From positions 1 to 53,916 of the forward strand of contig JAJLPB010000024.1 in the NCBI GenBank assembly GCA_025548565.1: a stretch of 53,916 nucleotides of DNA. Reading direction: 5' to 3'. Numbering within the stretch: position 1 is the first letter of the stretch; every line of letters begins with the position of its first letter. Below, piece after piece: positions 42,942 through 50,714 of this stretch. Both the position numbers and the translations under genes were made by a program. The notes below the pieces were generated by a model that was not told the origin of the DNA, ran no database searches, and worked only from the letters and a program-made list of their open reading frames with translations. This stretch comes from Rugamonas sp. A1-17 (lineage in GTDB: Bacteria; Pseudomonadota; Gammaproteobacteria; Burkholderiales; Burkholderiaceae_D).

Positions 42942-44048
42942 ATGAACAATATTTGCGACAAGCAAGCCGCCGCCGGGCGGCAGCGCATCCTGGTTACCGG
43001 CGCCGCCGGCTTTATCGGCAGCTTTACCGCCGCCCGCCTGGCCCAGCTGGGCCACGACGTGATCGGTTGCGACAGCTTCAATAATTATTACGATCCCGGG
43101 CTGAAGCACCAGCGCGTCCGCGAACTGCTGGCGCCGCGCGGCGTTGCTTGCCTCGAGGTCAATCTCGCCGACAGCGAGCGGACGGCGCGGCTGTTCGACG
43201 ACGTGCGGCCGACGCTGGTGGTCCATCTGGCCGCCCAGGCCGGCGTGCGCTATTCCCTGCGCAACCCGTCCGCCTGCATACAATCGAACCTGCTGGCGTT
43301 CGGACACGTGCTGGAGGCGTGCCGCCTGCATGAGGTGCATCATCTGCTGTATGCCAGCAGTAGCAGCATCTACGGGGCGAACACCGCCGCGCCGTTTCGC
43401 GAAGACGCGTCGACCGATGCGCCGGTTTCGCTGTACGCGGCCACCAAAAAGGCCAACGAACTGATGGCGCACGCATACAGCCAGCTGTACAGCATGCCCG
43501 CGACCGGAGTGCGCCTGTTTACCGCATACGGACCGTGGGGGCGTCCCGACATGGCGTATTTTTCGTTCACGGAAAAAATCGTCAACAGGGAACCGATACC
43601 GGTGTTCGCCGGAGGCGAGCTGCGGCGCGACTTCACCTACATCGACGACATCGTCGAAGGCATCGTGCGGCTGCTGTTCAAACCGCAGCCCGGCGGTGGC
43701 GAACCGCCGCACGCCATCTTCAACATCGGCAACAACTCGCCGGTCCGCGTGCTCGATTTCATCGGTGCGCTGGAGGCCCTGCTCAATACCAAGGCGCGTA
43801 TCCAGCACTTGCCGATGCAGCCAGGCGACGTTCCATTGACGTACGCCGCCACCGACAAGGTGCAGGCATGGGTCGGATTGACCCCCATGGTGCCGCTGAC
43901 GCTGGGCTTGCAACGATTTGTCGACTGGTATCTGCCATGGTCGGCGCGGCGCGCCTCGGGCGACACGCGGCTCATGGCGGCCCCCATGCCTGCGGCCGCC
44001 TTGCCCGCGGCCGCCTTCCTCCCTCCACTCGTCCCGATCGTCGGCTGA
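42942..44048 (+). CDS. UDP-glucuronate 4-epimerase-like SDR (MoeE5-like)
   Basis: This 368-residue enzyme has the Rossmann motif V-T-G-A-A-G-F-I-G-S, then D-S-F-N-N-Y-Y-D-P-G-L-K, which is characteristic of UDP-glucuronate 4-epimerases, the catalytic Y-A-A-T-K (Y-x-x-x-K), and R-R-D-F-T-Y-I-D-D-I-V. It would interconvert UDP-GlcA and UDP-GalA. In moenomycin biosynthesis MoeE5 does this and MoeGT1 transfers the uronic acid to the prenyl-phosphoglycerate; here the next two genes encode such a glycosyltransferase and a MoeO5-like enzyme. The ATG at 42942 follows a TTG and AAGG. The C-terminal 25 residues are an Ala/Pro-rich tail. Confidence 0.85.
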   Translation: MNNICDKQAAAGRQRILVTGAAGFIGSFTAARLAQLGHDVIGCDSFNNYYDPGLKHQRVRELLAPRGVACLEVNLADSERTARLFDDVRPTLVVHLAAQAGVRYSLRNPSACIQSNLLAFGHVLEACRLHEVHHLLYASSSSIYGANTAAPFREDASTDAPVSLYAATKKANELMAHAYSQLYSMPATGVRLFTAYGPWGRPDMAYFSFTEKIVNREPIPVFAGGELRRDFTYIDDIVEGIVRLLFKPQPGGGEPPHAIFNIGNNSPVRVLDFIGALEALLNTKARIQHLPMQPGDVPLTYAATDKVQAWVGLTPMVPLTLGLQRFVDWYLPWSARRASGDTRLMAAPMPAAALPAAAFLPPLVPIVG

Positions 44049-44057
44049 GAACATCCC

Positions 44058-45224
44058 ATGATTCCACCCAACAGCACCACGCCCTCCGTCACGATTTTCG
44101 CCGCCCGGACCTGGGGGCGAATCGGCAACTTCGCAGCGGCGAAAAACGTACAGACGCATTTGCTCGCCCATACCGGCGCCGAGGCCGTGCTGGTCGCGTT
44201 CGAGGAGATGTGGCCACGATTTGCCGAATTCGGCGCAGCCATGCGCGACGCCGCACGCGAAACCTGCCCCACGCACACCGCGCGCTTGTTCGCCGCCATC
44301 ATGGCCGAGGTGGACGACCATCTACGGCGCATGCTTGCCGGCGATCCGTCCGACGAATACCGCGGCATCGAACAGCGGCTGGTGCAAATGCTGCAGCAAC
44401 AGCGTCCGGCGGTGGTGATCTCGACCAAGGGAGTCATCACCCAGTTGCTGGCGGTGGTGCGGGAGCGCCATCGCCTGCCATTCCGCCTGGTCAATTGGAT
44501 CACCAACACCGGCCTGCTGGATCTGGGCTGCCACCAGGCGCGCCAGGCCGATCTGCATGTGGTGCCCAGCGCCGATGCGCGCGGCAAGGTGCTGGCATGG
44601 GGCGTCGGCGAGCGCCCTGTCCTGATCGCCGGCCCGGTCATCCGATTTGCGCCGGAGACCGCCCTGCCCGTCGCGCCGCAAGCGGCCGCCCTGCCCTTGT
44701 GCGTCGCCTACTTCCATAACGTCAACGCCGCGGTGGTGGCGCAACTGGAACTGCTGCTGGCACGGTGCCCGGCGCGGATTCACGCGATCGTGCCGCTCAG
44801 CGCCCAAGCCGCCGCAGCGCCGCTGGTGGCGCTGCAGGCGCGCCACGAAGGCAGGCTGGCGGTCCACGGCGAACTGTCGCAACAGGCGTTTCATGGGCTG
44901 CTGAAGAGCCTCAAACAAACGCAAGGCGTGTTCATCGCCAAAAGCGGCCCCAACACGATGTTCGAGGCGGTCGCGATGAACATTCCGTTCGTGCTGTACC
45001 GCTCCGGCTTGCCGCAGGAGGACTGGGTACTGGACTACATCGAGCAGCAACAGATCGGCGGGCGGGCGGAGGAAATCGGCATGATCGCCGCGCGCGCGCT
45101 GGCACTGCTGAGCGCGCCGGATGAGCAGGCCCTGCATTTGCAAAAGCAGCGCGCGCTGTGGCGGGCGTTGGCCGCCGATTGCCAGCCGCCGGCCATCCTG
45201 TATCCCTTATTGCTGGCGGCTTGA
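44058..45224 (+). CDS. GT-B glycosyltransferase (MoeGT1-like, GT28-type)
   Basis: This 388-residue protein resembles MurG/MGDG-synthase-type enzymes. The C-terminal domain has G-V-F-I-A-K-S-G-P-N-T-M-F-E-A-V-A-M-N-I-P-F-V, the donor-binding motif, followed by D-W-V-L-D-Y-I. No membrane helix is present. It starts 9 bases after the epimerase stop and ends 27 bases before the MoeO5-like gene, so the three form an operon. By analogy with moenomycin, it should add the uronic acid sugar to the prenyl-phosphoglycerate lipid. Identity to MoeGT1 is an inference from context and fold. Confidence 0.75.
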   Translation: MIPPNSTTPSVTIFAARTWGRIGNFAAAKNVQTHLLAHTGAEAVLVAFEEMWPRFAEFGAAMRDAARETCPTHTARLFAAIMAEVDDHLRRMLAGDPSDEYRGIEQRLVQMLQQQRPAVVISTKGVITQLLAVVRERHRLPFRLVNWITNTGLLDLGCHQARQADLHVVPSADARGKVLAWGVGERPVLIAGPVIRFAPETALPVAPQAAALPLCVAYFHNVNAAVVAQLELLLARCPARIHAIVPLSAQAAAAPLVALQARHEGRLAVHGELSQQAFHGLLKSLKQTQGVFIAKSGPNTMFEAVAMNIPFVLYRSGLPQEDWVLDYIEQQQIGGRAEEIGMIAARALALLSAPDEQALHLQKQRALWRALAADCQPPAILYPLLLAA

Positions 45225-45251
45225 CGCCTGCGTCCACCAGACCGAGTGACT

Positions 45252-46010
45252 ATGAACCGCCACAACGCTTTCACCCAGGCCCTGCGCGGCCACGCCCATC
45301 CGTTCATCTGCGCGCTGGATCCTTTCAAGCTCAGCGTCGGCGACATTGTGCAACGCCTGCAGTACCTGGAGACGCATGGCGCGACCGCCGCCATCATCGC
45401 CAGCACCGACGACGAGTTGTACGATACCACCGTGCCCTCGCTTCTGACGCAGCTGCGCAGCCGCGTCGGCCTGCGGTTGATCGAGCACTTCCGCCCCCAT
45501 CCGCAGCACGGGTTCCGCCGCGCCTGCAGCGCCAACTATGTGTTAATGACCACCGTGGCAAACAGCCAGTCGCCACTGTATGCCGGCGGCGACAGCGCCA
45601 CCTTCGGCGCGCGCGAGCGTGCGGAAGGCCGGCTCATTGCGAGCCGGGCGCTGGTGTTCGGCACCGACCAGAAGTCCGCCCACTACGTGCAGGCGCGCTA
45701 CCTGCCCGACGATAATGCCGAACAGTTGCGCAACTATCTGACCGCGGCGGCGCACGCGAGCGATGTCTATTATCTGTTCTCTCGCGCGCGCAAGCTCAGC
45801 CCGGACACGATCAGCGCGGCCCGCGACATACTGGGCGCGGAGGTGCCGATAATCGTCAGCGGCTGTATCCGCACCCCCGACGACCTGCAGGAAGCCATCG
45901 CTTCAGGCGCCACCTATGTGGTCATCGGCAGCCTGCTCGAGCTGGGCGATTGGCGCCAGCGGCTCACTCCGCTGCTGGCCGCTGGCCATGCGTTGCGGGC
46001 CGGTGGGTAG
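45252..46010 (+). CDS. Phosphoglycerate prenyltransferase-like TIM barrel (MoeO5-like, PcrB/GGGPS family)
   Basis: This protein of about 252 residues shows the GGGPS/PcrB pattern: F-I-C-A-L-D-P-F-K near the start (family L-I-D-P-D-K), A-A-I-I-A-S-T-D in place of the I-G-G-S strand, then V-L-M-T-T-V-A-N-S-Q-S-P-L-Y-A-G-G for the L-L-N-S-x-N-P-x-x-I-x-G segment, and I-V-S-G-C-I-R-T-P-D-D-L-Q-E-A at the phosphate end. In moenomycin, MoeO5 of this family joins 3-phosphoglycerate and farnesyl diphosphate in the first committed step. Position beside MoeE5-, MoeGT1- and MoeN5-like genes supports the same job. Its 3' end overlaps the convergent FAD oxidase by 108 bases. Confidence 0.8.
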   Translation: MNRHNAFTQALRGHAHPFICALDPFKLSVGDIVQRLQYLETHGATAAIIASTDDELYDTTVPSLLTQLRSRVGLRLIEHFRPHPQHGFRRACSANYVLMTTVANSQSPLYAGGDSATFGARERAEGRLIASRALVFGTDQKSAHYVQARYLPDDNAEQLRNYLTAAAHASDVYYLFSRARKLSPDTISAARDILGAEVPIIVSGCIRTPDDLQEAIASGATYVVIGSLLELGDWRQRLTPLLAAGHALRAGG

Positions 46011-47249
46011 GCCTTTCAGAAGCGCGGCGCGATCGACGCGGCGCCGCAATGCGCACAGGCCATCGATGGCCGCGTCGCCGAACTGGCGGCGTAGAAAAGC
46101 CTCATGCGGGGGAAACGCGCCATGCAGGTACTGGCGACCGCCCAGAGCCAGGCAGGTCTCGCGCAGCGCGTCGAACCAGCGCTCAACCCGCTCCGCGTCC
46201 GCAAGCCCCACCACGGCATACAGGCCGAAACTGACATAGGCTGCGCGCCTGCCCACTGGCAGCAGCGGAAAATCCATGAACTTGTCCGCGGCGGCGTCTT
46301 CAACCAGGCCGACATTAATGACGGGCATCATCAGCGGCATCCGGGCGGCGGGCGCCAGGGCCGCGTCGAAGGCGCCGGCCTGTTCCACCGGGACGAAAAA
46401 GTCCGCCCAGATGTTGACCAGTTGCCCGGCCGGCGCGGCGGCGAACACCGCTTCGCGCCGCTGCAGAAACGCCGCCTCCTTTTGCTGCACGTGGCGGTGG
46501 ATGTCGGGCACCAGCGCGCCTGCCGCATCGACCGGGACGGCGCCGGGCGCCGCGTTTTGCGCATGGCCTTTTTCCACCCGCCACAGCTGGCGCTTCGGAT
46601 CGTACAGCGCCAGCACGTAGTCCGGGCTGCCGGCGCGCAGGCGGGCGATGGCTTCGTCCATCGGCACGCCGCCGTACTCGGACGTCTGCAGCCGAAACTG
46701 CTGCGGGCCGGGCTGCACGCGCAAGCGCACCTGGATAATCGCCCCCAGCGCGCCGAAACTGCCGAAGATCAAACGCCATTCCGGCTGCCTCGCCAGATCG
46801 ATGACGACCTCGCCCAGGTCGGGCGTGACGACGGTTAAGCCTTGCACCGAGGCGGCGATGGGGCCGTGGCGCACCGATGTCTGGCCTATGCCGCCGGCCG
46901 ACAGCACCCCGGCCAGGGTGGCGCTGGGATTACTCGGCAACACCGGCAGCGAATAGCCGTGCCGCGCCAGCCATTCGATCAGCTCGCCGATCGGCGTGCC
47001 CCCGCCGACCAGCAGCTCGCCACTGTCCGCGTCGAGTTGTATGGACCGGAACGCGCGGCAATCGACGATCGCCCCTTCGGACAACGACAGGCCGTTGCTT
47101 GAGCAGCCGTTGCCGCGCAGCGCCGCCACCTGCCCCAGCTGCCGGCACTGCCGCAGCGCGTCCTGCAACGCGGTCACCTGCGCCGGCGCCGTGTGCCGCG
47201 CGGGCCGCACATGCACGCGCCGGCCATGGTCGGTCAGCGTGCCGCTCAC
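45903..47249 (-). CDS. FAD-linked oxidase (2), FAD_binding_4 type
   Basis: This 448-residue protein is read from the GTG at 47249, which overlaps the prenyltransferase stop by 4 bases (GTGA); a longer frame to 47696 lies over that gene and is rejected. The FAD_binding_4 core has A-A-L-R-G-N-G-C-S-S-N-G and L-L-V-G-G-G-T-P-I-G-E-L, then P-S-A-T-L-A-G-V-L-S-A-G-G. The covalent-flavin histidine is not evident at the first site, where G-C-S-S replaces G-H-S. Relatives oxidise alcohols or, as in DHCR24, reduce double bonds. It may tailor the prenyl chain or a sugar. Confidence 0.75.
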   Translation of the reverse strand: MSGTLTDHGRRVHVRPARHTAPAQVTALQDALRQCRQLGQVAALRGNGCSSNGLSLSEGAIVDCRAFRSIQLDADSGELLVGGGTPIGELIEWLARHGYSLPVLPSNPSATLAGVLSAGGIGQTSVRHGPIAASVQGLTVVTPDLGEVVIDLARQPEWRLIFGSFGALGAIIQVRLRVQPGPQQFRLQTSEYGGVPMDEAIARLRAGSPDYVLALYDPKRQLWRVEKGHAQNAAPGAVPVDAAGALVPDIHRHVQQKEAAFLQRREAVFAAAPAGQLVNIWADFFVPVEQAGAFDAALAPAARMPLMMPVINVGLVEDAAADKFMDFPLLPVGRRAAYVSFGLYAVVGLADAERVERWFDALRETCLALGGRQYLHGAFPPHEAFLRRQFGDAAIDGLCALRRRVDRAALLKGLPTGPQRMASGQQRSEPLAPIAQLEQAADDHIGGA

Positions 47250-48061
47250 GCCGCCGCCTCCGCGGCGGGATGTTGCAAGCGGCCGAACAAGCCGAAGCAC
47301 TTGTCGAAGATCAGGTCGATGTAGGGGAAAAAGTCGAAACTCGGCTCGCGCGCCGCGCAGGCACGGCTGATACGTTGCCGCAAATCGGTCAGCGTGGCCA
47401 GCACTTCGCCCGCGTCGACCTGCCCGCCATGCACCAGCTCCAGCAGGTTGCTGACCCGCTCCCCCTGCTGCGCGTGATCGCGCACGTCGTCCGATATCAT
47501 GTACAGCACGCCGATCGCCTCCATCGCGTCGGCGGCCAGGTCCACCAGGGAACGGTCGGCTTCCGCGGTCATCGCCGCACGGCAGTAAGCCGCCATCAGC
47601 TTGCCGGACTTCTGCACCGCTCCGGCCAGCCATACCGGGTAGCTGGTGATCACCTGGTCGGGCTCGTGGAACACATGACCGTAGATCGGCATCCACGTGC
47701 CGTCCCAGTCTTCACTGATGCGGCGGCCAGGGACCAGCGCGCTGTAGCGCGCGCCGGCGTCCTCGCAAAACACGTGTCCGGACACCAGGTCCCTGGGGCT
47801 GAGATCCTGGTCGCCGTCGATGAGATCGTCGATCAATTTCAAGCCGCATGAATGCTGGCAGAACGCCGTGCCCAGGCCAAAACGCAGCGGTGGCTCCGGC
47901 ACCCACGCGGCGCACATATACAGCACGCGCGGATACCCCTTCATCTGTTGCAGATAACTGCGGATCGCTGCGCTTGCGCCCAGCGACAGCAGCAACTGAT
48001 CCACCTGGTGCAGCACGGAGGCCGAAGCCGCCTCCCACTCGCGCAGACTTGCCGTATTCAT
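47246..48061 (-). CDS. MoeN5-like trans-prenyltransferase
   Basis: This 271-residue prenyl-synthase-fold protein has two aspartate-rich motifs: K-L-I-D-D-L-I-D-G-D-Q-D-L and M-I-S-D-D-V-R-D-H. The second continues Q-Q-G-E-R-V-S-N-L-L-E-L, close to my recollection of the MoeN5 segment (D-R-N-G-E-R-D-G-N-L). The first motif likewise resembles MoeN5's K-L-L-D-D-L-M-D-D-D. MoeN5 joins geranyl diphosphate to the farnesyl group to build the C25 moenocinyl chain. GAGGAGG lies upstream; the GTG at 48067 is an alternative start. It overlaps the FAD oxidase by 4 bases. Confidence 0.8.
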   Translation of the reverse strand: MNTASLREWEAASASVLHQVDQLLLSLGASAAIRSYLQQMKGYPRVLYMCAAWVPEPPLRFGLGTAFCQHSCGLKLIDDLIDGDQDLSPRDLVSGHVFCEDAGARYSALVPGRRISEDWDGTWMPIYGHVFHEPDQVITSYPVWLAGAVQKSGKLMAAYCRAAMTAEADRSLVDLAADAMEAIGVLYMISDDVRDHAQQGERVSNLLELVHGGQVDAGEVLATLTDLRQRISRACAAREPSFDFFPYIDLIFDKCFGLFGRLQHPAAEAAA

Positions 48062-48114
48062 CGCCACCGTTTGTTCCCTCCTCGACCGCCGGCGCGAGGC
48101 CGGCAACATGCGCC

Positions 48115-49461
48115 TCAGCGCTCCTGAAAACTCATGCGAATAGCATCCAGCACCGGCTCGAAGAAGTACTCGTACAGCCGGCGCTGCCCGGTGACCACGT
48201 CGACCGTGATCCCCAGTCCCGCTTTCAACTCGACACCGTTCGTTAACGCCCAGTTCTCGGGAGCATTCACCACCAGCGTTGCACGGTACAGCCCGCCGTT
48301 GGTATCGGCCACCACCGTGTCCGGGGAAACGAACTGAATACTGGCCGCCAGCGTGCCATACTTGATGAAAGGCAGACCGTCCACTTTCACGTAGGCCTTC
48401 TGCCCCTGGCGGATATAGGCGATGTCGGAATCGCGAAAGCGCGCCTCGACCACCAGGCGGCGGTGTTGCGGCACGATCTTGAACAGCGGGTCGCCCATTT
48501 TCTGCCACGCGTCCTGGCGCAGCTCGTTAATCCAGAACAGCTGGCCGTCGACCGGCGCCAGCAAGTCGCAGTGGCGGACGCCCGCCACCGCCTTGGCCTT
48601 CTGCGTCTCCAGATCGGTCAGCACCGCCGCCGCGCCAGCCAGCGACGAGTACAGCTCGTCCTTGACCGCGTAACTCTTAAGCACGTCGGCCGACGTGTTG
48701 AAATTGACGTCGGCGCGCAGCGACTCCAGCTCCTTGACCGCGGCCTGCAAGGCCGCCGCCGCCCGGTGTGCGTCGTTCTCGGCGGTTTCCAGCGCCGCGT
48801 CCGCGATGAATCCCTGGCTGCGCAGATTACGCTGGCGTTCCAGCTGCGCCTGCGCCAGGGCGGCGGCGCTGCGCGCGGCCGCCACCTTCGCGACCAGGCC
48901 CGACTGCTGCGACTCCCACTGCTTCCGCGCCACGCCTATTTTTTCCGCCTCGCGCAGCATGACGTCGACCTTGGCTTGCGCTTCGCCCTGTGCCACCGCG
49001 GTGCCCGCGTCGACATGGCGATCGTAGCGGAGGTGGATATCGGCGAGCTGCGCCTTGTTGAGCGTATGGTCGGCCACCGCCAACTTGTTCGCCAGGGACG
49101 CGCGCGCCAGCACCGCCTGGGCCTCGAGCGCCGCCAGTATCCCTTCTTCGGCGGCGCAGTCGAAGCGCGCCAGGCGGGCGCCGGCCTTGACCCAGTCGCC
49201 ATTTTTTGCGGCAACCGTCTGGATGACCCCCTCGCGCGGCGACTTCATCAAGGTATTGAAATCGGCCGGCGAAAACTGGCCGGCCCCGCGCGCCACGATA
49301 TCGATAGGCACGAACAGGCCGGCCAGCACCATGGCCGCTGTCGCCAGCGTCACCAGGTACAGCACGCGGTGGGCCCTGACCATTCTGCCGGACTTGAAGC
49401 TGCTTACCATTTCGGCCTGCGGGCCGTTCCCATGCGAGTGCAATTGTTTTATCTTTCTCAA
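48115..49461 (-). CDS. HlyD-type membrane fusion protein
   Basis: This 448-residue adaptor has an N-terminal membrane helix (L-Y-L-V-T-L-A-T-A-A-M-V-L-A-G-L-F-V), a lipoyl/barrel-sandwich half (P-R-E-G-V-I-Q-T-V-A-A-K-N-G-D-W-V), and a long coiled coil (about 105-275). The second half follows (L-L-A-P-V-D-G-Q-L-F-W), then a beta-barrel domain. It connects an inner-membrane ABC exporter to an outer-membrane channel. The ABC exporter at 38864 is the likely partner; the channel is probably encoded elsewhere. It heads the transcript that continues into the MoeN5-like and FAD oxidase genes. Confidence 0.88.
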   Translation of the reverse strand: MRKIKQLHSHGNGPQAEMVSSFKSGRMVRAHRVLYLVTLATAAMVLAGLFVPIDIVARGAGQFSPADFNTLMKSPREGVIQTVAAKNGDWVKAGARLARFDCAAEEGILAALEAQAVLARASLANKLAVADHTLNKAQLADIHLRYDRHVDAGTAVAQGEAQAKVDVMLREAEKIGVARKQWESQQSGLVAKVAAARSAAALAQAQLERQRNLRSQGFIADAALETAENDAHRAAAALQAAVKELESLRADVNFNTSADVLKSYAVKDELYSSLAGAAAVLTDLETQKAKAVAGVRHCDLLAPVDGQLFWINELRQDAWQKMGDPLFKIVPQHRRLVVEARFRDSDIAYIRQGQKAYVKVDGLPFIKYGTLAASIQFVSPDTVVADTNGGLYRATLVVNAPENWALTNGVELKAGLGITVDVVTGQRRLYEYFFEPVLDAIRMSFQER

Positions 49462-49741
49462 TCCGGCTGACGGAACGGCGCGTCGCAGCGGTTGGGTGAA
49501 AAAAAATATTATTTCAAAGGAATTCTAGTCTAAATTTCAATTTCATAACAATAAAGTTTAACTTACTTATAATAAACTCCCCAGAGGAAATATTAAAGAA
49601 AACACATTGCCAAAAGCATCAAACCGTGTGCTATGATGGATACAATTGCTCTTAATGCAACATTGGCTAATATTAAGCGTGCGGCGGCCTGCGACGGCCG
49701 CCGCCGCCAGGGGCTTAACGACTCTCATCATATGGACGACC
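49462..49741. promoter_or_regulatory. AT-rich divergent promoter region between HlyD and MbtH genes
   Basis: 280 bases, AT-rich from about 49500 to 49620. A TATAAT hexamer at 49568-49573 could be a -10 element for the rightward MbtH gene; no good -35 is visible. Like 42542-42941, it is a low-GC island inside a GC-rich cluster. Confidence 0.45.
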
Positions 49742-49960
49742 ATGCCTAATCAGCACGCCGCGGAAGTATCCTTGTTCGAAGTCATCGTCAACGAAGCGGA
49801 CGAGTACGCCGTCTGGGGCCTCGGCAAACCATTGCCGCCCGGCTGGACCAGCGTCGGCCTGGAGGGCAGCCAGGCCGCCTGCCTCGATTACATCAACGTG
49901 GTCAGCCCGGACCGCGTGCTGATCGCCGAGCCGGCGGCGCCGGCCGCCGCCCCGCGCTAG
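49742..49960 (+). CDS. MbtH-like NRPS accessory protein, variant C-terminus
   Basis: This 72-residue protein from the ATG at 49742 matches MbtH proteins: L-F-E-V-I-V-N-E-A-D-E-Y-A-V-W then P-L-P-P-G-W-T-S-V-G-L-E-G-S and C-L-D-Y-I-N. The usual W-T-D-M-R-P end is missing, replaced by V-V-S-P-D-R-V-L-I-A-E-P and an Ala/Pro tail. MbtH proteins bind and activate adenylation domains, here presumably that of the leftward NRPS. It is transcribed rightward, convergent to the phosphopantetheinyl transferase gene 10 bases away. Confidence 0.78.
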   Translation: MPNQHAAEVSLFEVIVNEADEYAVWGLGKPLPPGWTSVGLEGSQAACLDYINVVSPDRVLIAEPAAPAAAPR

Positions 49961-49969
49961 CCAGCGCGC

Positions 49970-50704
49970 TCACCGCTGCCAGCCAAACACGGTCAGCACG
50001 GTGTCGTGGTCGAGCAATCGAAAATGCACGGTCCCGTTGCGACCTTGCGGCCAAGCCTGCCCGAGCGGCTGGCGCACGCTGAAACACAGGCGGGCCGCCC
50101 GCACATCCAGCGCCTCGATGGCGACCGCCTCGAAGCCGAAATACCGGCCGACGGTGCCGAACAAGCCTTTGTAGATACTCTCCTTGGCGGAAAAGGCCAG
50201 CGCCAGCCGCAGGCCGTGCGGCAACTGGTCGACCGAGCGCAGCAGTTGCCGCTCCGCGCACGTCAGCACCTCGTCCTCCACCTCCGCCGCGGCATCGGCG
50301 CTCAGCGCTTGCTCGATGTCGATGCCGACACCTTGCAGCCGCCGGGCCGCGCTCACGCACGACGCCGCCAGCCCGGCGCTGTGGCTGATCGCCCCGACGA
50401 CGCCGGGGGGCCACAACGGCTCGCGCTGCGGCCCGATCGCCACCGGCTGCGCCGCCCAGCCGGCGGCCCGCATCGCTTCGGCGGCCGCCAGGCGGCCAAA
50501 GAAGAACTCGGCGCGGCGCCGGGGGACACTGCGCGCGATCGGCGGCGGGTAGGCGATGGCGCTGTCCGCGCTGTGCGCGGCAAAGCGCTCCCAGTCGAAA
50601 TGCAGCACATGCACAGGCAACACGCCGCCATCCACCGGGCATGGGATGGCACGCGCGGCCAGCAGTCCCGGCGGCCCGGGCGGCGGCCAGTCGCGATGGG
50701 GCAC
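49970..50704 (-). CDS. 4'-phosphopantetheinyl transferase (EntD/Sfp type)
   Basis: This 244-residue enzyme attaches the phosphopantetheine arm to carrier domains. G-V-G-I-D-I-E binds Mg and CoA, and F-S-A-K-E-S-I-Y-K-G is the second signature; G-A-I-S-H-S-A-G is the EntD-type motif between them. The GTG start at 50704 has GGGGAG upstream. It lies 10 bases after the PLP decarboxylase gene and would activate the NRPS peptidyl carrier domain at 52021-53916. Confidence 0.88.
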   Translation of the reverse strand: MPHRDWPPPGPPGLLAARAIPCPVDGGVLPVHVLHFDWERFAAHSADSAIAYPPPIARSVPRRRAEFFFGRLAAAEAMRAAGWAAQPVAIGPQREPLWPPGVVGAISHSAGLAASCVSAARRLQGVGIDIEQALSADAAAEVEDEVLTCAERQLLRSVDQLPHGLRLALAFSAKESIYKGLFGTVGRYFGFEAVAIEALDVRAARLCFSVRQPLGQAWPQGRNGTVHFRLLDHDTVLTVFGWQR

Positions 50705-50714
50705 TTCGCTCCCC

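Noticed and set aside
42777..44321. A 514-codon leftward frame opposite the epimerase gene
   Set aside because: It is antisense to a clear SDR gene, has Arg/Gly-rich nonsense composition and no motif; it is a GC-rich shadow frame.
46104..46838. A 244-codon rightward frame opposite the FAD oxidase
   Set aside because: Antisense shadow of the FAD_binding_4 gene; composition is Arg/His-rich without domain motifs.
47250..48508. N-terminal extensions of the FAD oxidase and MoeN5-like frames
   Set aside because: They lie over the upstream genes in other frames; coupled GTG (47249) and ATG/GTG (48061/48067) starts with ribosome binding sites or a 4-base overlap are better.
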